A DNA stretch of 64,000 nt from Tricholoma matsutake (Eukaryota; Basidiomycota; Agaricomycetes; Agaricales; Tricholomataceae). Every line of letters starts with the position of its first letter. Positions within the stretch are counted from its first letter, which is position 1. The notes under the pieces are model-generated. The model was not told the origin of the DNA. It did no database searches and saw nothing but the letters and a program-made list of their open reading frames with translations. Of the stretch, positions 12,078-24,111 are shown piece by piece. Both the position numbers and the translations under genes were made by a program. The DNA lies in assembly GCA_026075535.2 (NCBI GenBank), contig AP026547.1, forward strand, positions 8,866,001 through 8,930,000, written 5' to 3'.

Positions 12078-13824
12078 CTAATAGACTCCCACTTCCAAGT
12101 CAGCCATCAGTGCACCCAGTATGCCATCATGCAGGTCATCTGACAGTGACAGTACACATAACATTGTACCCCATCTAGTTGGCAAATTGTTCTGGATGAT
12201 GAGACCGAGAAATTGCACCAGGTGCATGAGGTTGTGATGACCAATAAAGGAAACTGTTGTGGGACCTAAATAGGATGCAGAATCACTTTCCTGCTCTTGA
12301 TTGGACTTAGACCTGGTGTGCGGAGTCTGGGGCAAGTGATAAGCAGACACTGAAGGGTCCGAGTCAGATGATTTATAAGCCCGTCTTGGACTTAAACTAT
12401 AAATGGGATAGGCAAGCTGCATAACACTGGGGAGTTTTAGTGCCTTGACAGGTTGCTTTGCCTTTGAGTACTTGGGAGTGCTATGAGGCAGGGCATGCTG
12501 AGAGGACGATGGTGAATGAAGTGGAGTTGAAGTCAATTCAATGTGATACTGAGAGCTTGAGATTCCTACGTTTTCCAACACACATGTTTGTTGTTGTAAT
12601 GTGGTGTACAAATCTGCAAGCTCATTCTGTAAGCCTGTTATCTCACCAAGGTATGTAGTCTCCTTCAGGGCTGCTAGCTCTAACTGTGACAAAAGATTCT
12701 TGATTTTCTCTGCAGCATCCATCATTTCCAGATTGACAGCATCATGGTCTGTCCCTTCTGAAAAATAGCAGTCACTAGACTGGGATGATGGCAGTGTGGC
12801 TGGAGTTGAAGTAGAGACCAAATGATGGGGGATGGAGGTTGATTTATCAGACGGTGAAGTGAGGAGGGCAAGATGACCATAGGGATGACCATGAAAAATG
12901 TAGTGGGCTGATCCCTGTTTCGTAGGTGCCAGAAAGCTGGGTAAACTACTTGAATTGGGTGAAATGACTGGGCCACCTGCAGGGAAGGACCATTCAAGTT
13001 CCTTGGCAGCAGCTGCATATTGCTCAACAGTATGCACACCAATTGCTTCAATATATGCCTGGACTATAGCTGCAACTGGGCAGCAGCAGTCTGGGTGCTC
13101 TTCAATCAGATGGGGAGGCAGGTACACATCAGCCTTAAGGTATTCTGGAAAAATAGGTGCTCCTGGAACTGTTACACCCTCTACATGTACAATTAATGTT
13201 GACCCACTGTAAGTGTGATCCCATGTAGTTGTCTAGGAGCTGTGTGAGTAGATGTACAGGCATGTAATAATGCTCAATAGACCAGATCAAATGTGAGCTG
13301 GCAAAGGTGTTGGTGAACACCTGTGTGAAGCTTATTTCCAGATGATCCTGTAGGCATATTCTCCCTCGATATCCTAAAGAGTGGGTGAAAGGTGTTTAGC
13401 TGGACATGATGGGTTTTATCCTCCAAAGCCCCTGCAGCAAACCAGGCCAGGTCGCTCACCATAAATGCTTGTTGATATCTCCTGAAGATACCAGGCTCCT
13501 TTGAAAGCATGCCCAGGCATTTCCTAAGATTGTAGAGACCGACAGGGTTAAATTTCAGGTCTGACCATGCCAATGGTGGATCACTGTTCCCAGGTTTTGA
13601 GAGGGATGAGAGATACAGGTTGGGTTGAAATGGCATACTACCAAATTGTGAAGTGAAGGCACAGGAAGAACGGTAGTGGGAACTTGGGCTATTAAATAGG
13701 GTTAGTAAGTCTAGATTGTGAAACTGATCAGCCCTGATCTTTACCTCACACCAGGATTATCATTATCCAAATCAGGATCTTGAAACAGTGGTTGTATGAT
13801 ATCATTGTCCATCTTGGAGTCCAT
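12078..13824 (-). pseudogene. KDZ cargo gene A: unknown protein
   Basis: Likely exon 1 is 13824-13744 (ATG, M-D-S-K-M-D-N-D-I-I-Q-P, then a GTAAAG donor). It is followed by a frame at 13636-13277 (P-L-A-W-S-D-L-K-F-N-P, F-R-R-Y-Q-Q-A-F-M-V-S-D-L) and a long exon from about 13210 to 12078. The last exon reads without interruption through Y-S-G-S-T-L-I-V-H-V-E-G-V and Y-L-P-P-H-L-I-E-E-H-P-D, then a Ser/Pro-rich tail of about 250 residues with a short coiled-coil-like part (A-A-E-K-I-K-N-L-L-S-Q-L-E). I do not recognise the family. The position between transposase and gene B inside one TIR pair argues for an element-encoded accessory role. At least one frame break lies near 13230-13280. Confidence 0.5.
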
Positions 13825-13829
13825 TGCCA

Positions 13830-14675
13830 GTGCAAGTCTAAGAAATGACTGAAAATGTGAGTGTAATGATACATCTGCTAGTCATGTAAACATAGTATTA
13901 CAATAGTATTTACCTAGTAAATTTGAAAATCAATGAATAGTAGTTACTCACTGGAGTTGAGCTCAGTACTAGTAGAACAAGGCTACAACTTCAAGGAGTC
14001 AATTCAGATATATTCTTGAACACTAACTGAAGTATCACATACATATGAGCAAGTTTCTGAGTTGAGAATCCTGGATCACACCGATATGTTTGTGCATACT
14101 TGAAGTTGTAACTTACCTGCCATTGCAAGAGTTCTGTTATTGAGAACTTCCAAGTTCAAATTGAAGTTGTTAGAGTGTCAACATTTCAATATGATTGTTG
14201 ACTCACCTCAGTCCCCTATAGATTGCCACTGGATATCTAAGAAGTTCCTATGTGACTTGTAAGATGAGCAGTGAATGTGGATATGGATGATTGATGCCAA
14301 GTGAGCTGTGAGTGCCACAAATTACAATGCCATCATGACATCAATGCCATAGTATCGATCGATTGAGTAGTCAAGGATCATCGATCATGCCTGCTGCAAC
14401 ATAGACTCAGATTGTAGACCTAAGTACTCCAACTCCTCAGGCTATAGGCTTGCATAGTAACCCATTGAAGTTATGAAGTGAGCCTGACTGGCAGAACAAA
14501 CCCAGAAACTCGCTAGACAAGGATTGATTTTCACATGATTGTGTCAATGTCTTGGCTGACATTGACTGCAACTACTGGGTACTTAAAGGCTCTATTGAGG
14601 TTGGGAGTGATAATAAATTGAGCAAAGTTAGATGTATGTAAAAATATGTTACGACCCATCAGTAGTAACTATGTC
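13830..14675. other. KDZ internal spacer, nothing recognised
   Basis: About 850 bp between cargo gene A and the transposase C-terminus. AT-rich with no frame that continues either neighbour; it may hold the promoter of cargo gene A (minus strand). No repeat or motif stands out. Confidence 0.4.
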
Positions 14676-17600
14676 TCATTCATCCTGGAGTGATATATTT
14701 TCTAAGAGCTGAATAACCAAATCTGACTCAGAATCAGCAATGACCTCCTTCACAGATACCTCGTCATTTTCATCAGTATCCATAACATCCACCTGTTCGT
14801 GTGTCTCGACAAGCCCAAATATCTTTGTAGCCCATTGCGGCAGTCCTTCTTCCATCAACAATGGTTCATCTCCTTCATGAGTGCCAGGTAAGAGAGTTAC
14901 AGTGAATCCTTTCAGTTGAGATGTTTGGCAAAGTCAAGAAGCAATCTGGGAATGAATATTACTGCGGTACTCCCACTGACATGACAGTTTGCCAGCAAGG
15001 GCTGGATCAAAAATAATCTTAGCTGCAATTGTGTGGTAAAAGTTATGGTGGTCATCGATCATGAAAGTGATCAGATGGCAGATCTCAACATTAAGCCATA
15101 CAATCTCTTCTTTTGCCCATTGGATGCCAAAGTACAAATTCATGGCTTCACAGCAAGAAGGCTGAGTCCACAGTTGTTGTTGTATATCTTGATGAGCATC
15201 CTGAAGCAGATCAAAGTCTGCCAATGTTGTTGCATCCATAAGCTTTGCCCATGTAAGACTTTTGCATGGTGGGTTCAGTTGGGCAGCTGCAGAATTGTAT
15301 GCCTCAAGAGCTTGTCGAATGGCTTCAGCATGAGTTTTGAGTGCCTTTCCAATCTTTTCTCACAGTTTGTATCCTGCCAACGTCTAAATCATGAAATATG
15401 GATAAAAGGTAATTGTGGCATACCAACACCATTCATACCAAGCTTCATGAGCTCCAGTAATCACTGGATGAAAAGATGCTCAAGATGATCCAGTGCCTTG
15501 CGATATGTCCATTGGCTCATGGTCACAGGGGCATTATTGTATTTGGGCAAGCTTGGAGTCCAGTGAGTCTCAATAGAGTGTTCCTCTTCATATTGGCAGA
15601 GCTCTTCATGTTGAGCAAGCAGCCTTGAGTACATTGTTCAATATTGTGTCCTGATATCAGCAATCTGCTTATGTGTATAGCCATGGTTAATGATGTTGTA
15701 ATCAAGATGTTGAAATTTGAGTTTGGCCTTATCAGACTCCACCCTGAACATTAACATTCATTGAACTATGCCATAAGTGATATAGATATGTCACTTACTG
15801 TAGTCAGTATAACTTGATAAGATGATCAATATAATCAGCCATCTCAACAACTTCCAGTGGTTTGACATGTAAATTCTGCAGGTACTCGCATTTGCTTGCT
15901 AGATAAGCTTCATAGTCTTTGGAAGTGGTGCCAAGTTTTGAAGTGAGTAAATTCAGATGTTTGCTGTTGGCCTGGATTTGCTCAAGTGCTGACGATAGTT
16001 CTGGAAAATGAAATTGCCTGACAACGTTTTAACTGTAGCACACAAATTAAAGAATGTACAATGACTCACCTGATGCTGCATGCTTGTCCAAATTGTGGAA
16101 GTAAAAGTGTTCATCAATTTGCTGCTGACAATGGAATGGAGTGGTGAGACGAGTGACAGATGCTAGCTCATTGGACTTGTAGAAAGTGCATTCACACTCT
16201 TCGAAGTCTTCAAGTCTGACACCTTCCACATACATTGGATGCCAATAGACCTGACAAGCTCAGTTGTGGGCATGTCCATGAAATGCAGGGACAACTCCCT
16301 GCAGATGAAATGTTGCCATTTTTGTGCCCAGGGAGCTTCTCGTTAGCATCTTGATGAATGCACACATTATGTCATACCCAAGTCTGATGTCTGTGCCATA
16401 CTGATCAAAGAGTCGATTGATGACAGCTAGTGGGTATTTCATCCTGCCAGGAGATAGAAACTGTATCAGTTCACATCCAAAATGGGGAAAAGGGTAAATC
16501 ACTTAACAACTCCCTGCTTCATATCATGTCACAGATGGCCAAAAGATGGCCATGGCAGCATACTGCAATAAATATTCCTGTGATGGCAAATAGTGCAAAC
16601 ATTTTTTTTGGGCTTCAGATCCTGCACTTTGCCAGTGCTCAACACAGACATCAGCAACCTTCTGTATTCCTTCATGTTCCACAATGTTCAACCACAAAAT
16701 ATCATCATTGGCAGCATTCAGTTCAGCAGTTAATGGGTGTGGAGCAGGGTGAGCATCCAGTGTAGTCGATGAACCTGCAAGGGGTGCAGAGATTGGAATT
16801 TGAGGGGCTTGGGAGGCAGGTTGCCCCAGCAGCTATAGGGAAAAGCTGTCAGAGATAGTGTGTTCAAACATAATGAATGACTCAACATTTTTATGTGACA
16901 CAGCTCCTTCATCCTTGAATTGATCCACCTCTTCAGGGCAAATCCACCTAGAAGATGATGACACATGATCATCTGTGCGAAATGTCCCTGAGCAGAAGGT
17001 GCTGTCCACAAGCTTAAGCAAGTTATTCCCATCCATTGCCACTAGCATGGAATACCTCATCAAAGGGTCATCTTTCAGCTTGTAAAGGCATGGGGGGCAG
17101 ATATGACGTGTTTGCCAGGCCTCATCTTGTGCCAGTGCCTGCTGTATGCGCCCATCCACAACATGTAGAATTTCAAGGTAGCAGTCATATGCATTGCTTA
17201 GCTGCTCTGTAAGATGAGAATTTCATGGGATCTATAAGCCAAGAATATATAAGTTGCAGACATGACAAGAAAGAATATGGTGACCTGATGCAGGTGTGCT
17301 AAACTTGTGGATAGAGCATGAAAACTAAACTGTGGACAGACACAGTGTAGTTGATGATAGATCTCAAAAAGCTTGAAAGAAAATGCTATGACAGGCTTGT
17401 CAGGAGTCGCACCAATAAATCCATGAAGTGCAAGGGTCTCATTAGTGTACTGTGCATCAGGAGCATGTGAAAAGACATGTGTGGTATATTCTTTCAAGAG
17501 AGATGTAAGCTCACAGACAACCGACAATCACAATATTGCAGAGATACCATAAAAATTGAGAGTCTGTATTGTCCAGGATGACTTGGACAATGGTGGTGCC

Positions 17601-18250
17601 AAAAAAATGTCAAGATCATCCTGTGGTGGACTGACCTCTGATTACATGTTCAAGTTTCTCATATTGCAATTGTGGCTCCTCCAAGCCAGGTATGATTTGA
17701 CCAAGAGAGGTAACTGCTGTCACCATGCATTTAGACATTGTTGTACTCGATCTGTACATGTTTGTGGATCACCTCACTTTCTAAAGAATCCAAGACATCA
17801 TTAAATTATCATAAGGCAAAGATAAGATCAGATGCACTGTGAGTGAATGCTATTGATAATGTCTTGGAAGATGGCATCCTCCCCAGCATGACTGTGAAGC
17901 ATCCCCTCTTCTCCTGGCGGCAATGCATACAAATCAGCATCATCTCCTTCAATGTCTTCCCATTCACCCTCGCCATGTTGTTGCTCACCTTCTGTATTGT
18001 CAACATCCATATCTACATTTAAGAGCTCCTCCCAGCTAGCAAAACTGAGTGCTATAGCCAGGATAGATTAACGTACTGCCAATAAATATTATACACACTT
18101 ACCTGCAAGCTGATCATAGCATTCTTTCTGCTCTTTGCAAAGCTGAGCTGCAGATTTGTTGAGCTTGACAATCACACTCTGCTTAGCATTGTGGTGCTGA
18201 TTTCCATAGTGTATTTTGACACCACTTGATAATCCTGTGTGGATGGCATA
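14676..18250 (-). pseudogene. KDZ transposase (Kyakuja-Dileera-Zisupton superfamily), broken
   Basis: RNase H-fold DDE transposase, read right to left through several exons. N-terminal acidic part with the block P-P-G-E-E-G-M-L-H-S-H-A-G-E-D (about 17930-17870). A CxC-like region (N-A-W-W-Q-Q-L-P-L-L-V) at about 17700-17760. The block L-H-G-F-I-G-A-T-P-D-K-P at about 17440-17400. Zinc-like C-P-P-C and V-A-M-D-G-N-N (first catalytic Asp) at about 17100-17020. Y-P-L-A-V-I-N, G-Y-D-I-M-C-A-F (second Asp) and F-H-G-H-A-H-N at 16445-16260. G-V-R-L-E-D-F-E-E-C-E (acidic residue) at about 16220-16190. A C-terminal helical region (I-Q-W-A-K-E-E-I-V-W-L) at about 15120 and an acidic tail ending at 14676. 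Typical short introns separate exons, for example near 17288-17228 and 18116-18068. Frame breaks and TGA codons make it non-functional. The family is certain; exact exon limits are not. Confidence 0.9.
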
Positions 18251-18257
18251 CTAGATA

Positions 18258-19118
18258 ACAAAAGACACTGAGATCATAGAACAAAGTCCATGCCTGTGGA
18301 ATCACTATATAACATGGCAACAGAACTAGTGCACTGATAAGGCAATTAGGCAGTAGATGTTACAAACAGGAAGTAAGATTGTGTGTGCAAGGAGGAGCTG
18401 CTACTGTAATGAGAGGATGGAGCAATGTGGAGAAGAAGAAAAGATGTAATAGTAGACAGCAGGGAGCAAAGACAGGAGAATAGCAGTGATAGGAAGCTTT
18501 GACCCAAGGCTCATGAGTAATGTGGTGATGGAAGGAGCACGCTGATGCACAGACCCAAACAACAATGGGAAGAGGAGCATGGAGCAAGGGTGGGAACAAG
18601 GTTGATGGGCGCTGACACATGGACCCAAATAACGACAGGAAGAGGAGCAGGAGGAAGGGCTGGAGCAAGGTTGATGGATGCTGATGCACGGACCCAAATA
18701 ATGGTGGGAAGAGGAGCAGGGAGCAAGGGTGGGGGCAAGGTTGATGGGCGCTGTTGCACAGACCCAAACAATGATGGGAACAGGGACCAGGGAGCAAGGG
18801 TGGGAATAAGGTTGATGGGCACTGATGGACAGGCACAATAGAGCCAAACAATGAGCACAAGGAGGGAAAGGGTTTGGACCTGATGATGGAACTGAATAGT
18901 ATGTACCTGACAACATGTGCCTGATGATACATGGAGGGATGGCAGGAGGAGGAAGGGGCAGACAGACTACATGCCAACTATACTTAGCTTCAAAGTCAAC
19001 AATATTGGTAGGTCTTATCCACAGGTAAGGGATATCACTATATTTACCACATATTAGTGGGCATGACATGATCAGATCATGTCAACTAATTAGTAAGGTT
19101 TTGTGGGAAGGTTAGGTG
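18258..19118 (-). repeat. KDZ right terminal inverted repeat
   Basis: Inverse of 8496-9375, ending GGGAAGGTTAGGTG at 19118. It carries the same ~70-bp minisatellite units in inverted order (about 18545-18830). The inner limit is near AGACACTGAGATCATAG at 18265. Confidence 0.9.
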
Positions 19119-19125
19119 TCTTAGC

Positions 19126-19152
19126 TAGCAGATAGTGGGTGTTGCCCTGACA
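19126..19152 (+). repeat. Gypsy copy B 5' LTR, last 27 bp
   Basis: TAGCAGATAGTGGGTG...CCCTGACA, the part missing from 8495. The other LTRs end CCCTAACA, so one base differs here. Joining across the KDZ element restores the LTR end. Confidence 0.9.
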
Positions 19153-19650
19153 GAAGAACACAACTTTCCATATCAGTGTGCCTTCTCTTACTTGTGCATA
19201 TGTCATTGTTTCACCACACCACATCTGATTACTCATCCTTTCAGCATGAGCTGGAAGTACTTGTATATACATAATCTACCTTTTCTTTTGTAAGCCAATG
19301 CCAGGCCTTGCCTTATATTGCAACCACCAGTGATTGAGAGGCAGCACTCATCATCATTAGGACAGCTGCAACCAGACTACTGATTGGATCTGGTTTAGTC
19401 ATGATTTACATTACTCTATTCAGATGACTATTTTAGTTACAGGCCAAATTCAGTGTCATCCCCGAGATCAGGCACTGTTGGAAGGGTTATTGATTCCGAA
19501 GTGCCAAACTTAGGTGCTTGACAAACAATTGACAAACAAACTGAGTTTGGTATGCAAGTTACTGAATCATGTGACCCATCAACATTTGTAGAGGTCTCGA
19601 AGAACAAGTCTTGAGTGCCAAAGAAGTGATTCATCACAGATCTGACTGTT
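19153..19650 (+). other. Gypsy copy B 5' leader
   Basis: Non-coding stretch between the 5' LTR and the Gag start. In this family it holds the primer-binding site (right after the LTR, GAAGAACACAAC...) and packaging signals. I cannot match the first bases to a particular tRNA. Confidence 0.55.
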
Positions 19651-20689
19651 ATGTCTGAACCCTCAACTTCTAATCCCATTCCCACACCAGTGCTAGAGGC
19701 AAAGATTGATGCACTTACAGTGCAAATGTCGCAATTAGTGTTGGTGTTGGCAGCATCACAGCCCAGACAAGCAGAAGTACAGCCAGAGACAACAGCAGAA
19801 AGAGATGATGAGATGGAGGAGATGGTGGAGTGGGTGCTCACAGGATGATGTGCAGATGGTGGAGAAATCTGAAAATGGAAAAGTGCACTTACCTAAGTAT
19901 GTGCCCCTGCAAATCTTTGATGGTACCATGGAGAATATGAAATCCTTTATCAGCTCTATAGTATTGTACATCCATGGGAGGAAGCCACAGTTTCATACAG
20001 CTGAGTCTAGGATAATGTTTGCTCTCTCATATATTCAAGGGGGAGAAGCACAGTTCTGGAGAAACAAGGCTGTTAATCAAATTGCTGTGGGAGATAAACC
20101 ATTTGCAACCTTCAAGGAATTTCTGGAGAGATTGGAGGCACAGTTTGGGGACCCTAATCCAAAGGTGACAGCCAATGCTAAATTAAAAACCATGCACCAA
20201 GGTTCCCTAACAGTGGATGAATTTATTTTGCAATCCAAAGTGGAAGCTTCACAAATGGATATGGGAGAAGCTGTGTTGGTAGAGTTTTTGAAAGCAGGAT
20301 TAAATCCCTCTTTATTCAAGTCTATATACTGACTACCTTCTATGCCAGAGAAGTTGGATGAGTGGTATAATTGGGCGATGCACCTTGATTGGCAATATTG
20401 GCAGGAACAGGCAGAATCAAAGTTTATGTATGGAAGTAGTAAATTTGGAAAGCCATCAGAAGGAAAGTCCAAGAAAGGAAAGGCACCTCAGGTGCAAACT
20501 CTGAGGGCACAGCCACCAGCCATGGCAGTGACACCTACAGTTGCGGAGTCAGCAGCACCAGATGCTATGGAGGTTGACCAAGCAGGGAGACAAGCCCCAC
20601 TTAAATGTTTGAACTGTGGGCAGTTAGGACATATTGCTAGGAATTGCAGGCAGAAAGAAAGATTAGGGAAGCTGCAATCAAGGAAGTGA
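19651..20689 (+). pseudogene. Gypsy copy B: Gag
   Basis: Starts ATG at 19651 (M-S-E-P-S-T-S-N-P-I-P-T-P). After a first coiled-coil-like stretch the frame breaks near 19830-19850 and continues as the capsid part (V-P-L-Q-I-F-D-G-T-M-E-N, A-Q-F-W-R-N-K-A, F-L-E-R-L-E-A-Q-F-G-D-P). A TGA at about 20330 sits in S-I-Y-*-L-P-S-M-P-E-K-L-D, probably from CGA. The C-terminus has a complete CCHC knuckle (C-L-N-C-G-Q-L-G-H-I-A-R-N-C) at about 20607-20650. Gag forms the particle that encloses element RNA. This is the only complete Gag of the family in the window; copies A and C are cut by the edges. Confidence 0.9.
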
Positions 20690-21276
20690 AGCTGGAGGAA
20701 GGCAGGCAGAAGAATTTTGTGGAAGAGTCCCAGTGAAGGTTTGACCCAAAATTGTTATAATGTATTAGTATCCGAGGAAACCCAGAGTAAATCAGAAAAG
20801 GAAATTGAGGAGGAGTACAACCACTGTGAATCACATGGCAAAGAAAATTGCCAAGCACTATTTCTGAAAACCCCTAAATTCTTTATTTGCTCTGTGCGAA
20901 TAGAACCCAAAATCACCTTGACTGTGGGATTGAAGACAGTGGACACACATGCAGTGATGGATGTGAAAGTGTTGCTTGATAGCGGTGCTACAGGATTATT
21001 TATTAATTGGTCCTTAATTACCAGAAATGGTATTAGCACACACAAGCTGTTGCAACCTATAATGGTGTACAATATTGATGGAACAGTTAATCGTGGAGGA
21101 ACCATTAAGGAGGAGGTGACCATGGTACTAAAGTATCAGGAGCATCAGGAACGAGCCATATTCAAAGTGTGCAATCTTGGGAAAACCAATCTAATAACAG
21201 GATGTCCATGGTTACAGAACCATAATCCTGAAATTGATTGGAAGACTGGGAAAATACAAATGACTCATTGTCCTAA

Positions 21277-21561
21277 CACAAGGCCAGCCTCATAATTCCT
21301 CCTTTCTGAAAAATTCTTTGTGAAATATTATATTTGAGACTAAATTTCTACAAACAGAAATTTAGTCTCAAATATAATATTTCACAAAGAATTTCTAACT
21401 ATATTTCAGAAAGGAGAAATTATGAGGCTGGCCCATCATAAAAGCCTCCAATGTGTCCAATCTGAGCTTCACATGGGTCATAGGTTGGCACACAACACAA
21501 GGCCAGCCTCATAATTCCTCCTTTCTGAAATATAGTTAGAAATTATGAGGCTGCCCTTGTG
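21277..21561. mobile_element. Hairpin MITE, PIF/Harbinger-like (TAA duplication)
   Basis: 285-bp insertion in Gypsy B pol, absent from copy A. It is flanked by TAA at 21274-21276 and 21562-21564. Ends are CACAAGGCCAGCCTCAT and ATGAGGCTGCCCTTGTG. A 3-bp TWA duplication is the known mark of PIF/Harbinger elements. Inside, about 21288-21430 forms a nearly perfect long hairpin (arms of about 65 nt around a 6-nt loop), and a shortened repeat of the same ends follows at 21497-21561. No coding capacity. Confidence 0.8.
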
Positions 21562-24111
21562 TAAGGAATGTAATGTGTATGGGAGGAAGGTCAAGAAGGA
21601 GAAGAAGAAAAGGAAAGAGAAAGAACAGCAAGGAAGTATTCTGTTATGATGGAGGAAGTGGAGGATGAGGAAATGCCAAATGGGGAAGTTCCAATTCTGA
21701 TCGAGAAGGAAGAGCAGAAGCAAACCTTTAGAGCAATTCATGGAGGACAGTCATGGGATAAAAATGGTGTGAAGGTGGAGAAGCCAGTGGAGGAGTGGGT
21801 ACCAAAAGCATATCATGAATATCTGTCAGTCTTTCAGAAGAAGGAGTCTGAGCAAATACTGGTGCATAAGCCATGGGAGCAATTGAGATGAAGCCAGGGT
21901 TTGTGCTGAAGACATCAAAGGTATATCCATTATCTCCAATGGAACAGGAAGAAGTTGATGTGTTCCTAAATGAGCAATTGCGCAAAGGATACATACGACC
22001 TTCAAAATCACCGCAGACATCACCAATATTCTTTGTGCCAAAGAAAGATCAGAGGAAGAGGATGTGTACAGATTATAAGTATCTGAATGAGTGGACAGTG
22101 AAGAATGCACCCCCTGCCTTTGATCTCAGAAATAATTGACAAGGTGGGAAAAGCGAAGGTCTTTACAAAATTGGATTTACAATGGGGATACAATAACATA
22201 CAAATAAAGAAAGGAGATGAGTGGAAGGCTGCATTTGCCATGCATTGAAAATCCTTCAAGCCACTTATCATGTTTTTTGGGATGACCAATAGTCCCCTGA
22301 CTTTGCAAAATATGATGAACAACATTTTCAAGGATGCAATGGACAAAGGTGTGGTAATAGTATTTATTGACAACATTCTGATATTCACAGAGGATGAAGA
22401 AAATCATGAAGCAATAGTACAGGAGGTGTTATGGAGACTAGCGGAGAACAATCTATTTTTGAAACTGGAGAAGTGTGTGTTTGGGGCAAGCGAGATTGAG
22501 TTCCTAGGATTATTGATCAGCCCTGATAGGATTAAAATGGATCCGATCAAGGTACAGGCGATCACTGATTGGCCTGCACCCACCCATGTCAAGGAGGTTC
22601 AAGCCTTCTTGGGACTCGCAAACTATTATTGTTGCTTTGTGCATAATTTTTACAAAATTGCCACACCCTTACATAACCTTATGTGAAAGGGAGTAGTGTG
22701 GAGGTGGGGGGAACAGCAGCAGACAGCATTTGAGGAGTTGAAAAGGAAGTTTGTGGAGGGACCAATATTAGCTCCAGTAGATTTCATGTGCCCCTTATGA
22801 GTGGAATCAGATGCATCCGACTTTGCTACTGGAGTGGTATTATCAATGCTGTGTGAAGATGACAAATGGCATCCTTGTGCATATTTGTCCTGAGGGTTGA
22901 ATGATGTGGAAAGGAACCATGATGTGCATGACAAAGAGATGTTGGGAATAATATGAGTGTTGGAGGCATGGAGACATTATTTGGAGGGATGTATGCATCA
23001 GATTGAGATCTGGATGGATCATCAACATCTGAAATACTTCATGTCAGCAAAAAAGCTTAACTGCCAGCAAGCATGTTGGGCATTATTCCTATCACATTTT
23101 AATTTTCACTTGGTCCATAAAGTGGGAAGCTTAATGAGGAAAGCAGATGCATTATCCAGATGTATTGATCACAAAAGGGGGGTGAGGAGGACAATAAGAA
23201 TATTACCTTACTCAAACCTGAATACTTTTGCATTTGCGCTATGCGTCAAGGGCATCTATTAATAGATGGCTTGGAAGCAGAAATGTTGTCTAAAATTAGA
23301 CAAAGTTCAGAAATGGACGATGAAGTAGTGGAAGCCATGAAGCTCTGAAGGAAAAGAAGGGTAATATTAAAGGAGATGAATGGGTTGAGGAGCAAGGGTT
23401 GGTATTGTTCCAAGGAAAGGTGTATGTTCCAAAGGAGGTCCATATTATTCCTACTACTACAGAAACCTCATCATTGGGCTTGGCATGCCTCTATCTAAAT
23501 CAGGTATGGTGGTTACATGGATTACTTGATACCATTATCTCTGATTGCAGACCACAATTCGCTTCCACATTTATGCAAGAATTAAACAACATATTGGGGA
23601 TTCAAAGTAGATTATCTATGGCACATCACCCACAAACTGATGGGCAGATAGAGAGAATGAATCAGGAGTTGGAGCAGTACCTACATATGTTTGTCAACTA
23701 CCGACCAACCGACTGGCCCAAATGGTTGGCAATTGCTGAATTTTCCCACAATAACAAATTCCATTTGGCTACTTGCATGTCACCCTTCTTCGCTAATTAT
23801 GGGTATCATCCCTGCATGGGAATAGAACCCCAAAGGGAAGTTAAGGTACAATCAGTAGAAGACTTTGTATCTAAGATGCAAAAGGTACAGGAAGAAGTGG
23901 AGGTGGCATTGGTGAAAGTTGGTGACTTGGTATGGCTAAGTACCAAGGACCTAAATATTCCATGACCTTCTAGGAAACTTATGGAGAAACAAGTTGGCCC
24001 ATACACAATCTCTAAAGTAATTTCACCTAATGCAGTAGTAGTAAAATTACCTTGATCATTCAAAATTGATCCTGAGATTAACATTTCCTGCCTACACCCC
24101 TACTGCCCACT

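Larger units (their letters stand above)
8496..19118 (-). mobile_element. KDZ-type DNA transposon with ~860-bp TIRs
   Basis: A 10.6-kb element with ends CACCTAACCTTCCC... and ...GGGAAGGTTAGGTG. Flanks: GTCTTAGC before (8488-8495) and TCTTAGC after (19119-19125). The duplication is 7 bp with perfectly symmetrical ends, or 8 bp if the terminal G counts as target; 8 bp is the size known for Zisupton-type KDZ elements. All recognisable genes read on the minus strand: the transposase (14676-18250), an accessory gene (12078-13824) and an HMG-box-like gene (9461-10998). It split the 5' LTR of Gypsy B, so it is younger than Gypsy B. The genes carry stops and frame breaks, so this copy is not autonomous. 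Confidence 0.93.
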
